A DNA stretch of 64,000 nucleotides. Source: Solirubrobacter sp963848475 (GTDB taxonomy: Bacteria > Actinomycetota > Thermoleophilia > Solirubrobacterales > Solirubrobacteraceae). Positions 28,683 through 35,424 of the stretch are shown here, piece after piece. Where the stretch lies: assembly GCA_963848475.1 (NCBI GenBank), contig CAWKDW010000003.1:310001-374000 (forward strand). Direction: 5' to 3'. Position 1 is the first letter of the stretch, and the number at the start of each line of letters is the position of its first letter. The notes beneath the pieces are model-generated. The model was not told the DNA's origin. It made no database searches and saw only the letters and a list, made by a program, of their open reading frames with translations. Both the position numbers and the translations under genes were made by a program.

Positions 28683-30109
28683 TTCTTGCGCGCGAGGTAC
28701 CGCTTGCCGGCTCTGACGATCACGTTCTTGCGCTTGACCTTGTCGCGGACGAGGACGGTGCCTCGCACGACGCGGGTCAGCGTGCCGTCGCAGCGGTCGA
28801 TGACGACCCACTTGGTGCCGCGGATGGTGGCCGAGCTGAAGTTGCCGCGCGTGCGGAACTTGCCCTTGCCGTCTCCCCAGAGCTTTGCCGTCTTCTTTTT
28901 CTTCTTCTTGGCGGAGGTGCTGGCCTTCTTGCCCTTGGGACAGCTCAGCTTCTCGACCATCGAGAGCTCGGTGATCGGCTTGGAGCCCTTGGTCTGGCCG
29001 ACCTTGAAGACGCCGGAGTAGAACCAGGCGTTCTGGACGCCGCCCTTCTTGTCCGCCGCCGAGGTCAGCGAGACGTTGCCCTTGAGCGTGTCCAGGATCG
29101 TCCCGATCGGGACCTGGAGCGGGTCCTTGAGCTCGATGAACTTCTTGGCGCGCGGCGGCTTGTAGAACACGCGGCCCTTGCGGATCTTGACGTTGAACGA
29201 CTTGCGCGGGACCGGCGGCGGCAGGACACCGCGCTGAGAGTGGATGACGCCGTAGGCGTCAGGTTTGAAGTCGGTCCCGCCGGTCCCGCCGGCCCCGCCG
29301 AGCGCCGCGGGCGAGATCGTGCCGGGCGGCGCGGGCGAGGCCATCAGCCAGCGAGCGTCGAGCCCGCGGGTCTCCCCGGACGCGATGTTGTCGAGCTGCC
29401 ACATCACGCCGACGCCGTTGTCGGGTGCCAGCGAGTCGACGGTGTTGTTGAGCCCGTTGCCGGCGAAGTTGTTGAAGACCGACTCGAAGTCGCCCTCCTG
29501 GAGCGCCGCCCAGGGGGTGATCTCCTGCAGGCCGTAGACCAGCCCGGTGGCCTCGTCGCGGCCGCCGACGAAGCGCGGCGCGAGGTTGGAGATGACGCCG
29601 TTGCCGTTGTCGTTGGCGCCGACGTAGAGGTCGGCGAGCGCCCCCGCCCGTATCGAGACCGGCGCGCCGGAGACGTTCGTGATGCCGTAGTGCACGGCGA
29701 TCTGCGTCGCGCCGTCGGTGTACGTGTAGTCCTCGCTCACCCGCAGGTGCGGGCCGACGTTGTAGACGCTGTGCAGCGTCCGGGTGCCGCCCCCGGCGTC
29801 GACGATCGTCGGCGCCTCGACGCTCGCGCGGCCGGGCGTGGTGTCGAAGCCGTCCTGGAGCGGATAGACGGAATCGCCCTCCTTGATCTCCAGACCGGCG
29901 TGCGCGGGGTTCTCGACGGGGTCGTAGAAGAGGCCGGCGGCGAGGCCGTCGACGCGGACCTGAACCGCTCCGAGGCCGTCGGCGAAGATGTTCAGCGGCG
30001 CGCTGTCGAGCATCACGCCCTGGGCGTGCGCGGCCTGTGGGACCGCAAGCACGGCGAAGACCGCAAGAGCAGCCGCCACTCGGACCCGGATGCCGCCTCG
30101 CGTGAGCAA
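28679..30109 (-). CDS. Secreted protein with FecR-like C-terminal region
   Basis: Start is TTG at 30109 or GTG at 30079 (VAAALAVFAVLAVPQAAHA signal peptide). Residues about 25-300 are beta-rich, with GLFYDPVENPAHAGLEIKEG and YTDGATQIAVHYGITNVSGA; no family recognised. Residues about 330-400 resemble FecR: LQVPIGTILDTLKGNVSLTS and AWFYSGVFKVGQTKG. A Lys run (KKKKKKTAK) and a basic end (RAGKRYLARKK) follow, with RDKVKRKNVIVRAG. FecR and CHASE2 proteins often occur together, and this gene overlaps the DUF3307 and cyclase genes in one operon, so an envelope-sensing input is plausible. Confidence 0.75.
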   Translation of the reverse strand: MLTRGGIRVRVAAALAVFAVLAVPQAAHAQGVMLDSAPLNIFADGLGAVQVRVDGLAAGLFYDPVENPAHAGLEIKEGDSVYPLQDGFDTTPGRASVEAPTIVDAGGGTRTLHSVYNVGPHLRVSEDYTYTDGATQIAVHYGITNVSGAPVSIRAGALADLYVGANDNGNGVISNLAPRFVGGRDEATGLVYGLQEITPWAALQEGDFESVFNNFAGNGLNNTVDSLAPDNGVGVMWQLDNIASGETRGLDARWLMASPAPPGTISPAALGGAGGTGGTDFKPDAYGVIHSQRGVLPPPVPRKSFNVKIRKGRVFYKPPRAKKFIELKDPLQVPIGTILDTLKGNVSLTSAADKKGGVQNAWFYSGVFKVGQTKGSKPITELSMVEKLSCPKGKKASTSAKKKKKKTAKLWGDGKGKFRTRGNFSSATIRGTKWVVIDRCDGTLTRVVRGTVLVRDKVKRKNVIVRAGKRYLARKK

Positions 30110-30166
30110 ACCACCGCGATGGTCTTGTAGGGGGCGTGTTCCTGTCAAGTCGGCCTGAACTGGCGG

Positions 30167-30928
30167 GTGGGGCATATTCAGAGCGTGACAGGATTGCGCC
30201 CGTACTCTCTCCACGTGCGCTGCTACGTCGAGCCGAGTCCCGCCGGCGGGTACTTCGTCCGCCTGCGCGGGGAAGCTGCCCCGCTCTCGCGTCACGACAC
30301 CGAGGAGGAGGCTGAGGCGGCGGCCGCGGCCTACGAGCGCGGCCTGGCGCGGCAGGACACCGGCGAGTACGTGGTGCTCAAGGACGGCGGCGAGGTCCTG
30401 GTCCGGCCCGTGCGCCCCGAGGACAAGCCGCTGTTCGTGGCGGGCTGGTCGGGCCTGTCCGACGAGTCGGTCTACCGCCGCTTCCTGCAGACGCGCACCG
30501 GGCTTTCGGTCGACGAGCTCGCCTTCTTCACCGAGATCGACCACGTCGACCACGAGGCGATCGGGGCGATGGACCCGGCCACGGGCTCGGGCGTGGGAGT
30601 CGCGCGCTACGTGCGCGAGCAGGAGCGCCCGCACGTCGCCGAGGCCGCGGTGACCGTGATCGACGAGTGGCAGCACCGCGGGCTCGGCGGCAAGCTGCTG
30701 CGGCGGCTGTGCGCCCGCGCGACCGAGAACCGGATCCGCGTCTTCACGGCGTCGCTGCTGGCCGGCAACGACGCGATGCTGACGCTCTTCAACCAACTCG
30801 GCGAGGTGAGCGTCACGCGGCGCGACGGCCCGACGCTGGAGATCGACGTCGAACTCCCCGTCGAGTACTCCACGCTCGAGCGGACGCTGCGCGAGGCGGC
30901 GGCCGGACACGTGTGGTGGCGCCGGTGA
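30167..30928 (+). CDS. GNAT N-acetyltransferase with N-terminal DUF2188-like segment
   Basis: GTG start at 30167 (a later GTG at 30185 is possible). Residues about 20-55 (VEPSPAGGYFVRLRGEAAPL, then an Ala/Glu-rich helix) resemble small DUF2188-type domains. The GNAT domain spans about 75-230: VLVRPVRPEDKPLFVAGW, YRRFLQTRTGLS, VAEAAVTVIDEWQHRGLGGK with the acetyl-CoA pyrophosphate loop HRGLGGKLL, and VFTASLLAGNDAMLTLFNQL. 253 residues. Resembles the acetyltransferase domains of protein acetyltransferases such as Pat. Acceptor unknown. Stop overlaps the fumarylacetoacetase start. Confidence 0.82.
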   Translation: MGHIQSVTGLRPYSLHVRCYVEPSPAGGYFVRLRGEAAPLSRHDTEEEAEAAAAAYERGLARQDTGEYVVLKDGGEVLVRPVRPEDKPLFVAGWSGLSDESVYRRFLQTRTGLSVDELAFFTEIDHVDHEAIGAMDPATGSGVGVARYVREQERPHVAEAAVTVIDEWQHRGLGGKLLRRLCARATENRIRVFTASLLAGNDAMLTLFNQLGEVSVTRRDGPTLEIDVELPVEYSTLERTLREAAAGHVWWRR

Positions 30929-31965
30929 GCGGTTTCGGGCTCGACAACCTCCCCTATGGCGTGGTCGGCGGCCGCTGCGTCGTCCGCTATGGCGACGAGC
31001 TGCTGCCGCTGGACGTGCTCGACGACGTCTTCGCCGGCCCGACGCTGAACCCGTTCCTGGCGCTCGGGCGCCCTGCATGGGAGACGATGCGCGAACGGAT
31101 CGTGTCGGTGCTGGAGGCGGGTTCCGTCGACCTGCTGGCGCTCGGCGAGCCGCAACTGCCGGTCGCGATCGGCGACTACGTCGACTTCTACTCGTCGCTG
31201 GAGCACGCGACGAACCTCGGGCGGCTGTTTCGCCCCGGCAGCGAGCCGCTGCTGCCCAACTGGCGCCACCTCCCCGTCGGCTACCACGGGCGCGCCGGAT
31301 CGATCGTGGTCTCCGGAACGCCGATCGCCCGCCCGCACGGCCAGCGCCCCGAGTTCGGCCCGACCGAGGCCTTCGACATCGAGCTCGAGCTGGGCTTCGT
31401 CACCGGTCCGGGCAAGCCGCTCGGCACGCCGATCAAGGCCTCGGAGGTCCGCGACCACGTCTTCGGCTTCGTGCTCGTCAACGACTGGAGCGCGCGCGAC
31501 CTGCAGCGCTGGGAGTACCAGCCGCTCGGCCCGTTCCTCGGCAAGTCGTTCGCGACCTCGATCTCGCCGTGGATCGTCCCGCTGGCCGCGCTTGAGCCGC
31601 ACCTCGTACCGGCACGCGAGCAGGACCCGGCGCCGCTGCCCTACCTGCAGACCGAAGGCGACTGGGCGCTCGACCTGGCGCTCGAGGTCGAGCTCAACGG
31701 CACGGTGATCAGCGCAACGAACGCGAGCGGCCTCTACTGGACGTTCCCGCAGCTGCTCGCCCACGCGACCGTCAACGGCGCCGCCGTGCGCCCGGGCGAC
31801 CTGTTCGCCTCGGGGACGATCTCGGGCCCGACGCCCGGGAGCGAGGGCTCGCTGATCGAGCTCGGGCGTCCGTTCCTGGCCGACGGCGACACGATCGTGC
31901 TGCGCGGCAACGCGGGAACGGTGTCCTTCGGCGAGGTGCGGGGGACCGTCGTCAGCGGCCGATGA
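30925..31965 (+). CDS. fahA: Fumarylacetoacetase
   Basis: GTG start at 30925 overlaps the upstream stop (GTGA). Motifs are those of fumarylacetoacetate hydrolases: YVDFYSSLEHATNLGRLFR, GYHGRAGSIVVSGTPIARP, EAFDIELELGFVTGPGKPLG with metal-binding acidic residues, FGFVLVNDWSARDLQRWEYQ, GPFLGKSFATSISPWIVPL and PGDLFASGTISGPTPGSEGS. 346 residues, shorter than the usual 400-430 because the SH3-like N-terminal part is reduced. Catalyses the last step of tyrosine/homogentisate breakdown, giving fumarate and acetoacetate. No other genes of that pathway are nearby. The 3' end overlaps the convergent response-regulator gene by 14 bases. Confidence 0.9.
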   Translation: MSGFGLDNLPYGVVGGRCVVRYGDELLPLDVLDDVFAGPTLNPFLALGRPAWETMRERIVSVLEAGSVDLLALGEPQLPVAIGDYVDFYSSLEHATNLGRLFRPGSEPLLPNWRHLPVGYHGRAGSIVVSGTPIARPHGQRPEFGPTEAFDIELELGFVTGPGKPLGTPIKASEVRDHVFGFVLVNDWSARDLQRWEYQPLGPFLGKSFATSISPWIVPLAALEPHLVPAREQDPAPLPYLQTEGDWALDLALEVELNGTVISATNASGLYWTFPQLLAHATVNGAAVRPGDLFASGTISGPTPGSEGSLIELGRPFLADGDTIVLRGNAGTVSFGEVRGTVVSGR

Positions 31966-32317
31966 TCGCCGCGACCTCCGCCGGCAGGCCCAGCGGATCG
32001 AACGGCTTGGCGATCACGCCGGCGGCACCGAGCGCCTTCAGGCGCGCGACGTCGGACTGCTGGGACTTCGCGGTGAGGAAGATCACCGGGACGTCCTGAC
32101 CGACGAGCGGGCGCAGGCGCTCGAGCGTGGCCGGCCCGTCGACGTCGGGCATCATCACGTCGAGCAGGACGACCTCGGGGCATGCAGCGGTCGCCGCGGC
32201 GACGGCCTCCTCCGCCGAGCCCACCGCGGTCACGGTCCAGCCACCGATCCGCTCGAGCGCCATCTTGGCGATGGCGCGGATGTCGGCCTCGTCATCGACC
32301 AGCAGCAGGCGGCTCAC
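31952..32317 (-). CDS. Single-domain response regulator
   Basis: The GTG at 32317 overlaps the histidine-kinase stop (GTGA). It is a stand-alone receiver: acidic pair in LLLVDDEADIRA, phospho-acceptor Asp in VVLLDVMMPDVDGPATLERL (about residue 53), Thr in VIFLTAKSQQ and Lys in GVIAKPFDPLGLP. 121 residues with no output domain, so it signals by protein contact, perhaps through the Hpt protein at 34165. Partner of the kinase encoded directly upstream. Confidence 0.9.
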   Translation of the reverse strand: MSRLLLVDDEADIRAIAKMALERIGGWTVTAVGSAEEAVAAATAACPEVVLLDVMMPDVDGPATLERLRPLVGQDVPVIFLTAKSQQSDVARLKALGAAGVIAKPFDPLGLPAEVAAIIGR

Positions 32318-34140
32318 CGCTCGAGCCCCGCGAGCAGCTCCGCCACCCGCGCCTCGAGCTCCTCGGTGCTCGCGACCTCGAGCACCGGCGCGTCCTGCGT
32401 GAGCTCCTCGAGCCCACCGGCACCGGCGACGAGCACTGCCGCGAACGTCTCCTCGGAAGCGGCCAGCGTCTCCGGATCCGCGAAGGCGACGACGCGCAGC
32501 CCGTGCCGGCGCACTGCGCGCGCGAGCTCCTCGCGCCGGTGCGCCCGGCGGTCGTAGACGGCGACGGCCACGCCGGCGCGGTAGAGCGGCAGCGTGAAGC
32601 GCAACGTCGCGCCCTTGCCCGGCTCGCTCTCGGCCCAGATCCGGCCCGCGTGCTGCTCGACGATCGCGCGCGAGATCGCCAGGCCGAGCCCGGTCCCGCC
32701 CTTGTCGCGCCGGTCGGACGCGTCGACCTGCCCGAAGCGCTCGAAGACGGACTCCAGCTGGTCCGCGGGGATGCCGCGCCCCTCGTCCTCGACGGAGACC
32801 AGCGCGTCGGCCCCGCTCGCCTCGATCCGCGTGCGCACGCAGGTCCCCGCCGGAGAGAACTTGACGGCGTTGGCGACCAGGTTGATCAGCGCCTGGACGA
32901 CACGATCGGGGTCGGCCATCAGCTCGAGCTCGTCCGCCTCCCAGCTCAGCTCGACCCCCGCCGCGTCGGCGATGGGCTGGACGACCTGCGCCGTGGCGGC
33001 GAGCAGTTCGCCGGGCCGGACCGGGCGCGGTTCGACGTCGACCCGTCCCGCTTCGAGGCGCTCGAGGTCGAGCGTGTCGTTGACGAGCCGCACCAACCGC
33101 TCCGTGTTCTCGCGGGCGATCACGACCATCTCGCGCGCCTCCTCGGGCAGCTCGCCCGCCACCCCGGCCTCGAGCAGCCCCAGCGAGCCGCGGATCGACG
33201 TCAGCGGCGTGCGCAGCTCGTGTCCGACGACGGACAGCAGCTCGTCCTTGATGCGCTCGATCTCCTTGCGCTCGGTGATGTCCTCGATGATTCCGATCGC
33301 CATCTCCGGCCGGCCGTTGGAGTCGCGTAGCAGCGAGGCGGTCACGCCCGCCCAGAGCACCGATCCGTCGGGGCGCACGTAGCGCTTCTCGCGCCGGAAC
33401 CCCTCGCTCGCGCCCGAGTACAGGCGCTCGAAGGTCAGGCGGTCGCCGTCGCGGTCGGCCGGGTGGGTGACGACCGAAGTGGGAACGCCCCGCAACTCGG
33501 CCGCGGGAATCCGGAGCATCGAGCTGAAGGCGTCGTTGACCTCGACGAAGCGCCCGCCGCGCTCGACGATGACGATCCCCATCCCGGCGTCGTGGAAGAC
33601 CGTCCGAAAGCGCTGCTCGCTGCCGCGCCAGGCCGAGAGGGCCTGTGCCAGGTCGCGGCGGTTGAGCTCGTCCTCGGCCATCCGCGCCAGGTCGCGAAGC
33701 AGCGCGGCCTCGCCGGCGCCGAATGTGCGCGGGCGCTGATCGATCACGCACAGCGTCCCTACGCGGAAGCCGTCGGTGGTGGCGATCGGCTGGCCGGCGT
33801 AGAAGCGGATGTACGGCGGCCCCGTCACGAGCGGGTTGGTGGCAAAGCGCGGGTCCGCGAGCGCGTCGGGGATGATCAGCTGCGCGGGCGTCTCGATCGC
33901 CACCGCGCAGAACGACACCGCCCGTGGGTCCTCGCGCCCGCCGACCCCGAGGCACGACTTGTGCCACTGGCGGTCGGCGTCGATCAGCGTCACCGTGGCG
34001 ATCGGGGTGTCGAACAGCGCGGCCGCGAGCCTCGTGATGCGATCGAAGCGCTCCTCGGGCGGTGTGTCGAGGATCTCGAGCGAGCGCAGCGCCGCGAGCC
34101 GGTCGATCTCGAGCGTCGCTGTTGATGGCACCAACGACAC
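32314..34140 (-). CDS. GAF-PAS histidine kinase with degenerate receiver-like tail
   Basis: GTG start at 34140. Order: GAF (about 10-165; FDRITRLAAALFDTPIATVT, FYAGQPIATTDGFRVGTLCV), PAS (about 180-300; RFRTVFHDAGMGIVIVERGG, EKRYVRPDGSVLWAGV), HisKA with H-box LLSVVGHELRTPLTSIRG (about 315), and HATPase with NLVANAVKFSP, EDEGRGIP and GGTGLGLAISRAIVEQH. The last 90 residues (VAVAVYDRRAHRREELARAV, RRHGLRVVAFADPETLAASE) look like a receiver domain without the acidic pocket. 608 residues, no TM segments: a cytosolic sensor. Coupled to the response regulator and only 24 bases from the divergent Hpt gene. Confidence 0.9.
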   Translation of the reverse strand: MSLVPSTATLEIDRLAALRSLEILDTPPEERFDRITRLAAALFDTPIATVTLIDADRQWHKSCLGVGGREDPRAVSFCAVAIETPAQLIIPDALADPRFATNPLVTGPPYIRFYAGQPIATTDGFRVGTLCVIDQRPRTFGAGEAALLRDLARMAEDELNRRDLAQALSAWRGSEQRFRTVFHDAGMGIVIVERGGRFVEVNDAFSSMLRIPAAELRGVPTSVVTHPADRDGDRLTFERLYSGASEGFRREKRYVRPDGSVLWAGVTASLLRDSNGRPEMAIGIIEDITERKEIERIKDELLSVVGHELRTPLTSIRGSLGLLEAGVAGELPEEAREMVVIARENTERLVRLVNDTLDLERLEAGRVDVEPRPVRPGELLAATAQVVQPIADAAGVELSWEADELELMADPDRVVQALINLVANAVKFSPAGTCVRTRIEASGADALVSVEDEGRGIPADQLESVFERFGQVDASDRRDKGGTGLGLAISRAIVEQHAGRIWAESEPGKGATLRFTLPLYRAGVAVAVYDRRAHRREELARAVRRHGLRVVAFADPETLAASEETFAAVLVAGAGGLEELTQDAPVLEVASTEELEARVAELLAGLER

Positions 34141-34164
34141 GGTACCTGCCTACCATCCCGTGAG

Positions 34165-34449
34165 ATGGACGAAGCGGCGGACCTCCAGAGGATGATCGCC
34201 GCGCTCTGGGATGACGCCCGGCCGCGTGTGCTCGCCCGCGTCGAGGCGCTCGAGGAGATCGCCGCCGGCCCGCTGGCGGCGCCCGAGCGCCAGCGCGCGT
34301 ACGCCGAGGCGCACACACTGGCCGGGACGCTCGGCGCGTTCGGCCGCGTGGACGCGAGCGCCGTCGCCCGCGACGCCGAGCAGGCCGCCGAGAACGGTGA
34401 CCGCGCGGGGCTGGCCGCGGCCGTCCGGGATCTGCGCGAAGCGCTCTAA
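34165..34449 (+). CDS. Stand-alone Hpt phosphotransfer protein
   Basis: ATG at 34165. The 94-residue helical product has the Hpt signature AYAEAHTLAGTLGAFGRVDA with the phosphorylatable His at about residue 53. The Lys that usually follows (H-x-L-K-G) is Ala. It is divergent from the histidine kinase with a 24-base gap, so the phosphorelay kinase, receiver and Hpt are adjacent. Its stop codon is interlocked with that of the DedA gene (CTAA). Confidence 0.8.
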   Translation: MDEAADLQRMIAALWDDARPRVLARVEALEEIAAGPLAAPERQRAYAEAHTLAGTLGAFGRVDASAVARDAEQAAENGDRAGLAAAVRDLREAL

Positions 34450-35141
34450 CTGCTGCGCTTGCGGCGTGCGACGAGGTACTGGCGGGCGAAGATGCCGGCG
34501 ATCAGGACGATGGTGAGGTAGAGCGCGTAGCGCGACACGGCCTTCGCGACGTCCACCGCGCTCTGGCCGATCGCGTAGCCGAGGCCGACGCAGAGCGCGA
34601 CCCAGAGCAGCGAGCCGATCAGGTCGAGCAGCAGGAACGTCCGCAGGCGCATCCCGGTCCAGCCCGCGGCGGCGTAGATCAGCACGTTCGGGACGGGCTG
34701 GAAGTAGGCGATCACGATCGCCAGCCAGCCGAAGCGATGCGTGAGCCGCTCGAGCCGCGCGGTGCGCGCCGCGGCCTTCGGATGGTCGCCGACGAACATG
34801 TCGATCGCGCGCTTGCCCCAGCGCTTGCCGGCCCACCAGTAGAGCCAGTCGAACAGCATCAGGCCGGGGATCGCGGCGAGCACCGCCACGGTCAGCGACG
34901 CGTCGCCGATCCGCGACTGCGCCCCCATCGTGATCATCCCCGACATCGAGCCCTTGAGCAGCTCGAGCAGCAGCGGGTGGGAGCCGACGAGCGCGGGCGT
35001 CAGCGGCATCAGCGCCAGCAGGTAGAGCCCGCTGAGCGTGATCCCGGCCATCAGCGCCAGATCGGCGCGCTCTGGCTTGCCGTCCCAGGGAAGCGGAGTG
35101 CCGTTGCGCGGGGCGGCCGCTCCGTCCTCGTTCACTTCCAC
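34446..35141 (-). CDS. DedA/SNARE-associated family membrane protein
   Basis: GTG at 35141 (or 35135). Four to five TM segments. Family landmarks are LLLELLKGSMSGMITMGA, LMLFDWLYWWAGKRWGKRAI, RFGWLAIVIAYFQPVPNVLI (the F-x-R/Q-x2-P-x3-x region near the re-entrant loop) and YAAAGWTGMRLRTFLLLDLI. 231 residues; basic end ARRKRSS. DedA proteins affect membrane homeostasis and some flip undecaprenyl-phosphate or other lipids. The gene stands alone, convergent with Hpt. Confidence 0.8.
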   Translation of the reverse strand: MEVNEDGAAAPRNGTPLPWDGKPERADLALMAGITLSGLYLLALMPLTPALVGSHPLLLELLKGSMSGMITMGAQSRIGDASLTVAVLAAIPGLMLFDWLYWWAGKRWGKRAIDMFVGDHPKAAARTARLERLTHRFGWLAIVIAYFQPVPNVLIYAAAGWTGMRLRTFLLLDLIGSLLWVALCVGLGYAIGQSAVDVAKAVSRYALYLTIVLIAGIFARQYLVARRKRSS

Positions 35142-35229
35142 GAGGGTAGCCGCTTCCCAACCGGCCAACCTTCGGCACCGGCGCCGGGTCTTGCCCTCCG
35201 ACATGCACCAACCGATGGGAAGGAACCCC

Positions 35230-35301
35230 ATGCCCCACATCCCGCCCGAGGCCGTCGGCATCATCGCGGTCCTGATCGGCCTGTTGAAGCCGCCGCGATG
35301 A
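35230..35301 (+). CDS. Possible small protein, 23 aa
   Basis: ATG at 35230 follows GGGAAGGAA at good spacing. The product MPHIPPEAVGIIAVLIGLLK plus PPR is mostly hydrophobic and could form one membrane helix. Its stop overlaps the start of the next tiny reading frame (ATGA), as in coupled genes. No family; support is the ribosome site and overlap only. Confidence 0.35.
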   Translation: MPHIPPEAVGIIAVLIGLLKPPR

Positions 35302-35360
35302 GCGAGCGCGAGAGCAACGGGAACGCGCGTCCGGCCGGCTTCCGCTCCACGCAGGAGTAG
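35298..35360 (+). CDS. Possible small protein, 20 aa
   Basis: ATG at 35298 overlaps the preceding tiny frame. The product is polar, MSERESNGNARPAGFRSTQE. After the TAG the same frame stays open (WAFFKRHPLPPP), so the stop might be a sequence error. The hairpin at 35385 lies just beyond. Confidence 0.25.
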   Translation: MSERESNGNARPAGFRSTQE

Positions 35361-35384
35361 TGGGCGTTCTTCAAGCGGCATCCG

Positions 35385-35412
35385 CTGCCGCCGCCCGCGA
35401 GGGCGGCGGCAG
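35385..35412. terminator. Hairpin terminator after peptidase copy 1
   Basis: CTGCCGCCGCCC and its exact complement flank GCGA (12-bp stem, 4-base loop), 12 bases beyond the minus-strand peptidase stop. It could also end transcripts from the tiny plus-strand frames. No T-run. Confidence 0.5.
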
Positions 35413-35424
35413 GGGTCGCGGTCC

